Origin: an uncultured Spirochaetales bacterium
GTDB taxonomy: Bacteria > Spirochaetota > Spirochaetia > Sphaerochaetales > Sphaerochaetaceae
DNA: 15,082 nucleotides
Direction of reading: 5' to 3'
Assembly (NCBI GenBank): GCA_937902565.1
Contig: CALFMX010000304.1
Span: forward strand, 1 to 15,082
Below, one piece after another: positions 1-7,239 of this stretch. Position 1 is the stretch's first letter; every line of letters begins with the position of its first letter. Below the pieces are notes generated by a model, which did not search any database, was not told the origin of the DNA, and was given only the letters and a program-made list of their open reading frames with translations. The position numbers and the translations under genes are program-made.

Positions 1-111
1 ATGTAGGCCACCAGGCGAAGGACGACGGGATCACCTATCGAGGCGGAGAAGGCGGAGAGTGAAGCGACGAGCAGAATGAGCAGTAGCAGGATGGTGTGTG
101 TAGCGCTTCAT
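1..111 (-). pseudogene. 5' end of an exported-protein gene with an apparent frameshift (runs off left edge)
   Basis: On the minus strand an AAAGGAG ribosome-binding site lies 6 nt before ATG (109-111), giving M-K-R-Y-T-H. The ATG frame then stops after 26 codons at TGA. A second frame, open from codon 7 to the window edge, reads ILLLLILLVASLSAFSAS, then IGDPVVLRLVAY. This is a textbook signal peptide (hydrophobic core, small residues before the cut) followed by mature protein. The two frames join if one base is removed, or two are added, around the (GT)4 tract at 94-101. With intact promoter and RBS, this is a recently broken gene, a phase-variable one, or a sequencing or assembly error. The product family cannot be named from 37 codons; a secreted or periplasmic protein is inferred. 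Confidence 0.45.
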
Positions 112-139
112 CTCGAACTCCTTTGTATATTGCTTATGG

Positions 140-159
140 TTATATTGTGCACAATATAA
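140..159. promoter_or_regulatory. 20-bp perfect palindrome, probable operator
   Basis: TTATATTGTG/CACAATATAA is a perfect 10+10 palindrome without a spacer. It overlaps the -10 region of the promoter at 144-172, the usual place for a repressor. Its core TTGTGCACAA resembles the TNGT...ACNA half-site pattern bound by FadR/FCD-type GntR regulators, and such a regulator is encoded at 4649-5341. The link between the two is inference. No second copy was found in the window. Confidence 0.55.
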
Positions 160-172
160 AAGGTGGTGTCAA
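144..172 (-). promoter_or_regulatory. Sigma-70-like promoter of the leftmost minus-strand gene
   Basis: On the minus strand a perfect -35 box TTGACA (172-167) is followed after 17 nt by CACAAT (149-144), a 4/6 match to TATAAT. The next ATG, with a good Shine-Dalgarno, begins at 111, leaving a leader of about 27 nt. The 20-bp palindrome at 140-159 covers the spacer end and the -10 box. Confidence 0.5.
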
Positions 173-429
173 GTAATAAGAAGGACGCTATATGTATATT
201 TTATATAGAATTAGACACGTCTGATTTTGATAATTCCTAAACAAAACTCTCACAAAATTGAGCTTCTGACAGAGACTATTACATGAATACACACCTCTTA
301 TGACACAGAACACAGGTATTGCAGGCAGCAAGGGGCGACTTTGGCGTACGCCACAAAATATACGCTCAGCATATGACAGAGGCACAGAGAGGGGTGTTGG
401 CGGACTCTGACATGAGTTGGCCTTCGCGG
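173..429. other. Intergenic stretch with no recognised feature
   Basis: This stretch lies downstream of the GH106-like gene and upstream of the leftmost promoter. It is AT-rich in its left part (about 173-290). A 65-codon minus-strand reading frame (188-385) has no recognisable motif and no clear Shine-Dalgarno, and looks accidental. No hairpin followed by a U-run was seen that would serve as an intrinsic terminator for the operon ending at 430. Confidence 0.4.
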
Positions 430-2235
430 CTATCTTGGGGTGAAGCTGGCGGGTAGGGGGATCTCCCTGATCGTTCGGGTCCTGTCATCGATCTCAAAAC
501 AGAGTGAAGCGCAATGGGGGAAGTCGAGGGTCAGGCGGTAGGAGTTGGTTGGCAGAGAGAGTGTGGCCTGAAGTGTCACTGCTTCCACCGTGGTGTGGTA
601 GCGGTAGGGCAGGGGGTATCTCAGGTTACGCATGCGCGGGTGGCTGATAAAGAGGATGTAGCGCTCCTCCCGTCTTTTGCACCAGAAGTCGAGCGTCTCG
701 TCACACTCGAGGAGAGGACGGGTGGGCAGCGGGCCATGGTGGACTGCAAGCCTCTCGAGCAGGGTTTGGTAGTCGGGGTGCCTCCTCGTCCCCGGCTCCT
801 TTGGTAGCCGGGCGAAGATGATGGGGGCTCCCTCATCTGCCAGGCGGGCAAGCAGAGAGAGCGATGAGTGGTCCATCCACTCGTTCAAGACGTAGAGTGC
901 GCCCAGGTCCTTGCCGTTGAAGGTGAGATGCAGCCCGTCCCAGATGATCTGGTCAAGCCATGAAGGGGAGAAGAGGAGCGGGCGGTAGGGGGAGAGGGCT
1001 TCGGGTATGTCCAGCTCCTGAAGCTCCCAGTAGTAGTGTGAGCTCGGCTTCTTCAGCTCGTCGGGCAGCTCATCTGCCATCCATTGATCCTCGAGGGGAA
1101 GCAGGATCGCCAGGGTCGAGACACTCTCACCTTCACTGAGCAGCTCGCTCACCCTCCTCAGGTAGTCGTTGAATGGGGAGAGGTAGGGGGTGAGGGCCCC
1201 ATCCTCCCCGATATGGACCGTTGCGTAGAAGCGGTGGGGCGCATAGGGCATTCCGTGGTAGACGACGCGATTGACCCCCCAGGCAAATTGGGCATCGGCG
1301 ATGCAGCGCAGGTCCTCGATGCACTCCTCCCTGATGCCGGGGGGTATGTCGGGGCTCGGTACCCACCCATAGAGGCAGGTGAAGCTCTCGCTGCTCACCA
1401 CACGCTTGTCGGTGAAGGCGGCGCTGCTTGCCGCGATGAGGCTGAACTTGGGGTCGAAGAGGAGGGTCTCGGTCTCCGGGATATCAACGAGGGCGTAGGC
1501 TTGGAGCAGGTCGGTGGGCGCACCATGGCACTGGACACGCGAGAGGGCTCCGTTGGCCCTGCACATATCGGCGAAGGGAGAGAAGAAGTGCTCCAACGTA
1601 CGCGTAGAGAGGAGGCTGCGGTAGTCGTAGCGCTCTTCGACGCTCGGGTTTTTGGTCGGGTAGTCGTACCCATAGGTGTGCGCGAAGGTCTCGAAGAAGC
1701 CATCGAAGGAGAGATCCTTTGGGTCGATCTCCCAGGAGTCGGAGAAGAAGGCGAGGGGGGCCTGCCGGGCAAAGGTCCTGAAGCCCCGCTCAAGGTGGTA
1801 GGTGGCATAGGCGGCAAAAGCCTCCTTGTCCAGGTGGTCGAGGATGGAGGCATCCTCGTCCTCGTACCGTGCCTCCCAGGAGCGGTTGATCCGCTCCATG
1901 CTCGGTCCATGGAAGGTCTTTGAGCGGTGTTCCGGCGCGATGAAGGTCCCTGAGAAGGGCCAGAGGGTCCCGAAGCTGAGGTCACAGCCGAGGCCGAGGC
2001 GCATGCACTCCTTGATGGCATGGTCTACCAGGGCCTGGAACTCCCTGTCGAGATAGCGAGGCCCATCATCTGGGCGGGCCCCCTCCAGCGGGTAGACCCA
2101 GGCGATTTCGACCCCACCGAAGCCCTTGGAGGCGACCCAGTCGAGCTGGGCTGTGATCTCGTCCCTCTCGATGGGGCCGGAGAACCACCACCAGCGGGTC
2201 CAGGGCCGGCCGTCGTGCATCATCGGATGATTCAT
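430..2235 (-). CDS. Compact GH106-like glycoside hydrolase (alpha-L-rhamnosidase-like)
   Basis: This 601-residue protein has the opening typical of GH106-type glycosidases: RPWTRWWWFSG at 10-20, then ITAQLDWVASKGFGGVEI at 27-44. Further family-like blocks are VQCHGAPTDLL (234-244) with DIPETE (251-256), SSESFT (281-286), and FAWGVNRVVYHGMPY (317-331). The acidic residues in DIPETE and SSESFT are candidate catalytic positions, not assigned here. Characterised GH106 rhamnosidases are about 1000 residues or more and exported; this one is far shorter and has no signal peptide, so it probably acts in the cytoplasm on imported oligosaccharides. The start overlaps the stop of the PLP-enzyme gene (ATGA, 4 nt) with no Shine-Dalgarno, indicating translational coupling. 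It is the last gene of the operon. Rhamnose specificity is inferred from family resemblance only; another deoxy-sugar or uronic acid is possible. Confidence 0.72.
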   Translation of the reverse strand: MNHPMMHDGRPWTRWWWFSGPIERDEITAQLDWVASKGFGGVEIAWVYPLEGARPDDGPRYLDREFQALVDHAIKECMRLGLGCDLSFGTLWPFSGTFIAPEHRSKTFHGPSMERINRSWEARYEDEDASILDHLDKEAFAAYATYHLERGFRTFARQAPLAFFSDSWEIDPKDLSFDGFFETFAHTYGYDYPTKNPSVEERYDYRSLLSTRTLEHFFSPFADMCRANGALSRVQCHGAPTDLLQAYALVDIPETETLLFDPKFSLIAASSAAFTDKRVVSSESFTCLYGWVPSPDIPPGIREECIEDLRCIADAQFAWGVNRVVYHGMPYAPHRFYATVHIGEDGALTPYLSPFNDYLRRVSELLSEGESVSTLAILLPLEDQWMADELPDELKKPSSHYYWELQELDIPEALSPYRPLLFSPSWLDQIIWDGLHLTFNGKDLGALYVLNEWMDHSSLSLLARLADEGAPIIFARLPKEPGTRRHPDYQTLLERLAVHHGPLPTRPLLECDETLDFWCKRREERYILFISHPRMRNLRYPLPYRYHTTVEAVTLQATLSLPTNSYRLTLDFPHCASLCFEIDDRTRTIREIPLPASFTPR

Positions 2236-3371
2236 AGCACTACAAGCGCCCGGTCGAGGTCGTCGATGAGGGTAAGGGGATCCTCAAGGCCCACGTGGAG
2301 CCTGAGCATTGAGGGGTCTCCGTGTGCGGTTGCCACTGGGGCGAAGACGAGGCTCTCGTATCCACCCCAGCTCACCCCGATACGGAAGTGCTCGAACGTA
2401 TTCACCGCCTCCTCGATCTTTGCCCGGTTGCGGCTCTTCAGCCTCAGCGAGAGGAGGCCCGAGCCGCCCCTCATCTGGGAGGATGCGAGGCTGTAGTCCT
2501 CGCTCAGAGGGAACATGGGGTAGTAGAGCCGCTCGACGGCGGAGTGGGAGCTGAGGAAGTCACAGAGAGTGAGGGCGCTATCGTAGTGGTAGGCGAGGCG
2601 GACGTGGAGGGTTCGAAGGCCCCTGTGGATCAACCACGCCTGGAAGGGGTCCGGCACATGGCCTATGGGGAGGAACTCGGTACGGAAGATGTGGTCGATG
2701 CTCTCCCTCGTTCCGATGACCACCCCACCGATGACGTCGCTGTGGCCACCGAGGTACTTGGAGGCGGAGTGCACCACCAGGTCGATGCCGAAGGAGAGGG
2801 GGTTCTGGTAGAGCGGGGTGGCCCAGGTGTTGTCCACGATCGTAGTGATGGAACGGCTCTTTGCAAGGGCGGCGAGGGCTGGCAGGTTCTGTACCCTGAG
2901 GTAGAGGGTCCCCGGGCTTTCGAGGTAGAGCACCTTGGTGTTGGGCTTGATGGCTGCCTCCACCGCCTCGAGATCGGTGGCATCGACACGTGTTGCCTCC
3001 ACGGAGAAGCGCTCGAGGTAGGTGGTGCTGATGTACTGCGCCCAGGTATAGGAGTCGTTGGCGATGACGATGTGGTCGCCTGCGCGGACATTGGAGAGGA
3101 TGGCACTGGCGATGGCTGCCACGCCGCTTGAGAAGAGCTTGGCGCACTCTCCCCCCTCCAGCGCAGCGATCTTCTCCTCCACCGCCTCGACGGTGGGGTT
3201 GTTGCCCCGGCTATAGAGGTGGGTGGACCGCTCATCGGCAAGTCCTTGGCGCAGCGCCTCGACGTCGGGAAAGGTGAAGAGCGAGGTCTGGAAGAGCGGC
3301 ACGGAGGTCGGTTTCTCGAGCTCCGGGTACTCGAATCGATCGTGGGTAACGATGTCTGCTGCCTTGTTCAT
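2232..3371 (-). CDS. Cys/Met-metabolism PLP-dependent enzyme (cystathionine lyase/synthase fold)
   Basis: This 379-residue protein has the usual length for the Cys/Met PLP family (cystathionine gamma-synthase, cystathionine beta/gamma-lyase, methionine gamma-lyase). Visible landmarks are YSRGNNPT (53-60, phosphate-binding Tyr/Arg of the neighbouring subunit), FSSGVAAI (80-87), DNTWATPL (180-187), the Schiff-base lysine K205 in SASKYLGGHSD, SWGGYESL, and the carboxylate-binding RLHVGLED near the end. After the SY at 107-108 the chain reads TW where methionine gamma-lyases carry GC, so the diagnostic MGL cysteine seems to be absent; a beta-lyase-like or unassigned C-S activity is as likely. The start is supported by AGGAG 6 nt upstream. 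It lies 9 nt after the fucosidase stop and overlaps the GH106-like gene by 4 nt, so it is firmly part of the glycan operon. Its role there is unknown. Confidence 0.85.
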   Translation of the reverse strand: MNKAADIVTHDRFEYPELEKPTSVPLFQTSLFTFPDVEALRQGLADERSTHLYSRGNNPTVEAVEEKIAALEGGECAKLFSSGVAAIASAILSNVRAGDHIVIANDSYTWAQYISTTYLERFSVEATRVDATDLEAVEAAIKPNTKVLYLESPGTLYLRVQNLPALAALAKSRSITTIVDNTWATPLYQNPLSFGIDLVVHSASKYLGGHSDVIGGVVIGTRESIDHIFRTEFLPIGHVPDPFQAWLIHRGLRTLHVRLAYHYDSALTLCDFLSSHSAVERLYYPMFPLSEDYSLASSQMRGGSGLLSLRLKSRNRAKIEEAVNTFEHFRIGVSWGGYESLVFAPVATAHGDPSMLRLHVGLEDPLTLIDDLDRALVVL

Positions 3372-3380
3372 TGTTGACTC

Positions 3381-4628
3381 CTATAGCCTGATCGGCTCGA
3401 ATACGATCTGGTCGCCCTCGACCTCGACACAGATGACCTGGTCGTGCTCATCCGCCTCCTTGGCAGGGAGGGTGATGAGCCAGCTGCTGTCCCCCTCTCC
3501 GGTGGTCCGCTCCTTGAGGGCAAGTGGCATCCCGTCGCGAAGGCGGTAGCAGCGGATGGGCTTGTTGGCGATGTTCAGCAGGTAGGCGGTCTCCTTCTCC
3601 TCGAAGATGTGGATGTAGAGTTTGCCGGGGCGAGCGGTGAAATATCCCCACTCGATGTCGTAGGGGTAGTAATCCATCTGCATTGTCCCGTAGATCGACT
3701 CTCCGCATGCAGCCATGAAGCGCCCCACCTCCTTCAGCACCGAGATGCTTTGGGCCGGGATCTCGCCGGTGCCCGTCGGTCCGACATTGAGCAGGTAGTT
3801 GCCCCCCCGGCTGACGATCTTCACCAGGCTCTTGATGATCTGGGACGGGCTCTTCCACTTCTCGTCGAAGCGGTTGAAGCCCCAGGTGGAGTTGATGGTG
3901 GCGGGAACCTCGAAGAGCCCGTCGAAGGGGAGGAGGGGGATGAAGTTGTCCCCGGTGGTCATGTAGTCACCCAGGCCGTTGCCGATCCTGCCGCTGATGA
4001 GACAGTCGGGTTGCAGGCCCTTGATGAGGTCCTTGAGCTCGGTGGATTGCTCCCGGGTCATGTACATCGGGGTGTCGAGCCACAGCAGGCCGATCGGGCC
4101 ATAGTCGGTGAGCAGTTCGGTGATCTGCGGGATGCACTTGGCTCGAAAGTACGCCTCAAAGTCCCGTCCGTCGGGTGGAAACCCATCCCGGCAGGCATCC
4201 GGCTCATCCCAATCCTGCGCCTGTGAGTAGTAGAGACCGAAGACCAGGGAGTGGCGGTCACACGCCTCTTTCAGTTCGTTGACAAAGTCGCGTTTGGAGG
4301 GGGAGGCGACCGCACTGCTGTAGTCGCTCACCGTCGAATCGTAGAGGGCGAAGCCATCGTGGTGCTTGCTGGTGAAGACCAGGTACCGCATGCCCGCCTC
4401 CTTGGCCAGGCGTACCAGCTGGTCTGCATCGAACGCTTCGGCACCGAAGAGCGGTGCGAGGCGGCGATACTCGACAGGGGGGATGTCCAGGTCGTGCATG
4501 ATCCACTCGGCGATGTTGTCGGTCCGCTGACCCTTGTACTCCCCTGCCAGGAGTGAGTAGAGGCCCCAGTGGACAAACATCCCGAACTTGCCGTCGACCC
4601 ACCACGCTCTCGATGATTTTGTACTCAT
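3381..4628 (-). CDS. GH29 alpha-L-fucosidase, cytoplasmic
   Basis: This 415-residue protein is a GH29 retaining alpha-L-fucosidase, releasing terminal L-fucose. Sequence signs: WWVDGKFGMFVHWGLYSLLAGE (split as WWVDGKFGMF 9-18 and VHWGLYSLLAGE 19-30), TSKHHDGFALYDS (86-98), and LLWLD with the expected nucleophile D185. FEVPATINSTWGFN (239-252) matches the GH29 WEVCMTxNxxWGYN segment, with E240 a candidate acid/base. GGNYLLNVGPTGTGEI follows. There is no signal peptide, fitting hydrolysis after import. The start is chosen at ATG 4628 because GGGAG stands 7 nt upstream. It lies 20 nt downstream of the GntR gene and 9 nt upstream of the PLP-enzyme gene. The length is near the lower end for the family, covering the catalytic barrel plus a short C-terminal beta domain. 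Linkage specificity cannot be told. Confidence 0.92.
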   Translation of the reverse strand: MSTKSSRAWWVDGKFGMFVHWGLYSLLAGEYKGQRTDNIAEWIMHDLDIPPVEYRRLAPLFGAEAFDADQLVRLAKEAGMRYLVFTSKHHDGFALYDSTVSDYSSAVASPSKRDFVNELKEACDRHSLVFGLYYSQAQDWDEPDACRDGFPPDGRDFEAYFRAKCIPQITELLTDYGPIGLLWLDTPMYMTREQSTELKDLIKGLQPDCLISGRIGNGLGDYMTTGDNFIPLLPFDGLFEVPATINSTWGFNRFDEKWKSPSQIIKSLVKIVSRGGNYLLNVGPTGTGEIPAQSISVLKEVGRFMAACGESIYGTMQMDYYPYDIEWGYFTARPGKLYIHIFEEKETAYLLNIANKPIRCYRLRDGMPLALKERTTGEGDSSWLITLPAKEADEHDQVICVEVEGDQIVFEPIRL

Positions 4629-4640
4629 ATGCCTGCTCCC

Positions 4641-4660
4641 TTGTTGTTCTATTGTTGTTC
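4641..4660. repeat. Short direct repeat at the GntR-fucosidase junction
   Basis: TTGTTGTTC occurs twice (4641-4649 and 4652-4660) with an 11-nt period. One copy encodes the last residues of the GntR regulator, the other is the gap before the fucosidase Shine-Dalgarno. It looks like a small slippage duplication without evident function. Confidence 0.5.
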
Positions 4661-5341
4661 CGTAAAACCGTTGAGTGCCTCAAGGTCGAGGCGGTAGATG
4701 TACTCGTGGGCTGCAATCGCCCAACTGACCTGTCGCTTCTGCAGTGCCAAGGCGATATCCATATGGTAGGGCACCGTCTTCAGCCAGATCTCTTTCACGT
4801 CATCCAGGATGCCCGTCGAGCCATCGAGGGATTCGATGAGTGAGACGACCATCTGCGTCAAGGTATCGCTGCCGCCGCACTCCAGCAGCTTGTTGTGGAA
4901 CGCATGGTCGAGCTTTATGGAGAAATTCCCTTGGTCAGCCTCAGCTTGGAGCCTCGCTGCCGCTTCGCAGAGCTGTGCGAGTTGGGCGTCGCTTGCACGC
5001 TCTGCAGCGCGGCGGATCGCCAGCTGCTCGATGGTGATCTTGATCTCCAGGAGGTCCTGGTAGTTCACCTTGGCCAGCTTCAGCTGGATCGAGTCGACAT
5101 CGATCTCCTTGCGGATGAAGGCTCCACGGCCGACCATCCGTTCGATGATGCCCTCCTCTTCGAGCTGCAGCAGCAGCCCTTGGCGCACCGAGTTGCGCCC
5201 GACCTCGAGCTCGAGGGCGAGCTGCCGCTCCCCGGGAAGCTTATCCCCGACCTTCAGGCCGCTGCGGTGGATGAAGGTGAGCAGGGCATCGATGACTTTC
5301 TGATGGACGGGGTCCTTTGCGATCGGCTGGAACGCTGACAT
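4649..5341 (-). CDS. GntR-family transcriptional regulator, FCD (FadR) subfamily
   Basis: This 230-residue protein combines an N-terminal winged helix (about 11-78: KVGDKLPGERQLALELEVGR, SVRQGLLLQLEEEGIIE, GRGAFI) with an all-helical FCD ligand-binding domain (about 92-225). The FCD metal-site pattern is complete: D145-x3-H149, H193 and H212, so a divalent metal helping bind a carboxylate or sugar-acid-like effector is expected. Residues SVRQGL replace the commoner PVREAL after the recognition helix. The start is ATG 5341, with AAGGAG 6 nt upstream lying across the stop of the MalG-type permease gene. Its place between transporter and enzymes suggests it controls this operon and itself; whether it represses or activates is not visible. 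The palindrome at 140-159 is one candidate site, but no matching copy was seen at the operon's own promoter. Confidence 0.9.
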   Translation of the reverse strand: MSAFQPIAKDPVHQKVIDALLTFIHRSGLKVGDKLPGERQLALELEVGRNSVRQGLLLQLEEEGIIERMVGRGAFIRKEIDVDSIQLKLAKVNYQDLLEIKITIEQLAIRRAAERASDAQLAQLCEAAARLQAEADQGNFSIKLDHAFHNKLLECGGSDTLTQMVVSLIESLDGSTGILDDVKEIWLKTVPYHMDIALALQKRQVSWAIAAHEYIYRLDLEALNGFTEQQ

Positions 5342-5344
5342 CCG

Positions 5345-6190
5345 CTACTCCTTCACCGCACCGGCTGTCAGCCCTTCGACGACGAACTTCTGCATGAAGG
5401 CGAACATGATCGCGGTGGGCAGCAGTGCGCACACCCCGCCGGCCATGAGGACGCCCCACTTGACGTCGTACTTGCCGATCAGCGACTTAAGGCCGACCGG
5501 GACTGTCCAGAGGTTGCTGGTGTTGATGAAGATGGTTCCGGCGATGAGCTCGTTCCAGGCACCGATGAAGGCGAAGACGAACACCGCCACGATGCCCGGG
5601 AACATGACAGGGAGCACGATCCTGATCAAAGTCTGCAGCTTGGTGCAGCCATCGACATAGGCCGCCTCCTCCAGGGTATAGGGGATCCGCTCGAAGAAGG
5701 AGCGCATCGTGATGACACAGAAGGGGAGGTTGCTGATCAGGTAGAAGAAGAAGAGGCTGAGGCGGGTGTTGATCATCCCGAGCTTGGAGAAGATCACATA
5801 GAGGGGGATGATGACCAGGATTCCCGGGATCATCTGTGTGATGAGGAAGAAGAGGAGCATCAGGCCCTTGGTGCTGAACTCGTACCGGGCCAGCCCATAC
5901 CCCCCGAGGATGGAGAGGAAGGTGATGCACAATCCGGTTGTTATCGAGATGAAGAGGCTGTTGGTGAGCATCCCCCGGTAGTCGTAGAGCTTGAAGAGCT
6001 GGACGTAGTTCTCTGTTGTCCGCTCACGCGGGAAGTAGGTGATCTCCTGGGCATTGACGATCTCGCGGTGGGATTTGAAGGAGGTGATCGTCATCCAGTA
6101 GATCGGCATGACCACGAGCAGAAGGAAGAAGAGGAGGAGGAGAGCCCGTCCGAGATTGCCCCCGATTCGTTTGATCTTGTAGTGTTTCAT
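5345..6190 (-). CDS. Carbohydrate ABC transporter permease, MalG/UgpE type
   Basis: This 281-residue inner-membrane protein has about six transmembrane helices. It is the second permease of a CUT1-type importer. The cytoplasmic EAA loop that docks the ATPase is at about 174-195 (EEAAYVDGCTKLQTLIRIVLP). The short C-terminal tail ending GLTAGAVKE is characteristic of MalG-like subunits. Its ATG shares one base with the stop of the upstream permease gene (TGATG), and GGGAG precedes it. The GntR gene starts 3 nt after its stop. With the permease at 6190-7179 and the binding protein at 7240-8583 it forms an importer, probably for the oligosaccharide attacked by the fucosidase and GH106-like enzyme. 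No ATPase gene accompanies it. Confidence 0.93.
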   Translation of the reverse strand: MKHYKIKRIGGNLGRALLLLFFLLLVVMPIYWMTITSFKSHREIVNAQEITYFPRERTTENYVQLFKLYDYRGMLTNSLFISITTGLCITFLSILGGYGLARYEFSTKGLMLLFFLITQMIPGILVIIPLYVIFSKLGMINTRLSLFFFYLISNLPFCVITMRSFFERIPYTLEEAAYVDGCTKLQTLIRIVLPVMFPGIVAVFVFAFIGAWNELIAGTIFINTSNLWTVPVGLKSLIGKYDVKWGVLMAGGVCALLPTAIMFAFMQKFVVEGLTAGAVKE

Positions 6191-7179
6191 CAGAAGCTCC
6201 CTGCCTTGTTGTAGTCGGTGACCTTGAGAAAGAGCGTCACATAGATGACCAGCGTGGTCATCAGGACGACACCCAATGCCGAGGCCAGACCGAAGTCATA
6301 GCTGGAGAATGCCTTGGTGTACATGTATGAAGGCAAGGTCTGCGAGGTGTTCGCCGGCCCCCCATTGGTGATGACGACTATCAAATCGAATGAGTTGAAG
6401 ATCCAGATGGTACGCAGCAGGACCGTGATGATCACCGTTGGTTTGATATAGGGGAAGGTGATCTTGGTAAAGCGCCTGATGGGCCCGCAGCCGTCGATGT
6501 AGGAGGCCTCGTAGATATCCATCGGAATCGATTGGAGGGCGGCGAGGATCATGATGGCGAAAAAGGGGATCCCCATCCAGATCATGGCGATGATCACCAC
6601 CGCCAGGGAGAAGCCGGGGGTCCCGAGCCAGGCTATCTTCTCGCCGATGAGGTTGAATTTCAACAAAAGATCGTTCACCACCCCATACTCCCCGTTGAAG
6701 GACCAGCGGTGCATCAGGCCGATGACGAAGGCGCTGAAGGACCAGGGAAGGAAGACAATGGCCTGGTAGACTCCCCTGAAGGGGAACTGCTTGTTGAGCG
6801 CCATGGCCAACGTCATGCCCAAGATGAACTGGCCCCCAACCGAGATGACGACATACACCAGGGAGTTCTTGATGATAAGAGAGATGTCGGTCTCGCTGAA
6901 GAGCTTCCTGAAGTTGTCCAGACCGTTGAAGTGGATCTTTGACACCTGGGTGAGTTTGTAGTTCTGGAATGCCATGAAGATACTGTTGATGAGAGGGTAG
7001 CCGAACATCAAGAGCAACAAGAGCATCGTGGGCAGCAAGAAAAGGTACGGCTCCAGGCGCCGTTTCATGGCAAGGTTGGTCCAAATGGAGCCACTACCCT
7101 TGGTTTGCCTCCGAATTATCAGTATGCCAAGCGCACTTGCCGCGCCGACCGCCGCCACATAGAGTAGAACAATAAACAT
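6190..7179 (-). CDS. Carbohydrate ABC transporter permease, MalF/UgpA type, with extra N-terminal helix
   Basis: This 329-residue membrane protein is the first permease of the CUT1-type importer. The usual family start corresponds to MKRRLEPYLFLLP (38-50); before it lies an additional hydrophobic segment (about 2-22) followed by the basic stretch RRQTK, so seven rather than six helices are predicted. The EAA loop lies at about 223-244 (YEASYIDGCGPIRRFTKITFP). The start at 7179 is preferred because GAGGGG lies about 4 to 5 nt upstream, whereas the internal ATG at 7068 has no Shine-Dalgarno. It overlaps the next permease gene by 1 nt. The hairpin at 7199-7228 lies just upstream. The pairing of a MalF-type subunit with a family 1 binding protein and a MalG-type subunit is standard. 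Confidence 0.92.
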   Translation of the reverse strand: MFIVLLYVAAVGAASALGILIIRRQTKGSGSIWTNLAMKRRLEPYLFLLPTMLLLLLMFGYPLINSIFMAFQNYKLTQVSKIHFNGLDNFRKLFSETDISLIIKNSLVYVVISVGGQFILGMTLAMALNKQFPFRGVYQAIVFLPWSFSAFVIGLMHRWSFNGEYGVVNDLLLKFNLIGEKIAWLGTPGFSLAVVIIAMIWMGIPFFAIMILAALQSIPMDIYEASYIDGCGPIRRFTKITFPYIKPTVIITVLLRTIWIFNSFDLIVVITNGGPANTSQTLPSYMYTKAFSSYDFGLASALGVVLMTTLVIYVTLFLKVTDYNKAGSF

Positions 7180-7198
7180 GGTACCCCCTCAAAGAGTG

Positions 7199-7228
7199 CA
7201 GGGAGGTGCTGCATGCAGCCCCTCCCTG
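7199..7228. repeat. Strong inverted repeat between binding-protein and permease genes
   Basis: Two 15-nt arms (7199-7213 and 7214-7228) match at 14 positions, CAGGGAGG-T-GCTGCA against its complement. In the minus-strand transcript this makes a G+C-rich hairpin starting about 12 nt after the stop of the binding-protein gene. No U-run follows it, so full termination is unlikely. Hairpins here typically protect upstream binding-protein mRNA or cause partial termination, so that binding protein exceeds permease. Confidence 0.75.
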
Positions 7229-7239
7229 TCATGTTCGAT

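Noticed and set aside
188..385. 65-codon minus-strand frame downstream of the operon
   Set aside because: No recognisable motif, no Shine-Dalgarno, and located in an AT-rich intergenic stretch.
1084..1923. 279-codon plus-strand frame opposite the GH106-like gene
   Set aside because: It is antisense to a well-supported gene and composed of low-complexity Gly/Glu/Val-rich sequence, as expected from the complement of G+C-rich codons. No motif was seen.
2322..3131. 269-codon plus-strand frame opposite the PLP enzyme
   Set aside because: Antisense shadow with Gly/Val/Glu/Asp bias and no domain.
3444..4226. 260-codon plus-strand frame opposite the fucosidase
   Set aside because: Antisense shadow; the fucosidase frame carries clear catalytic motifs.
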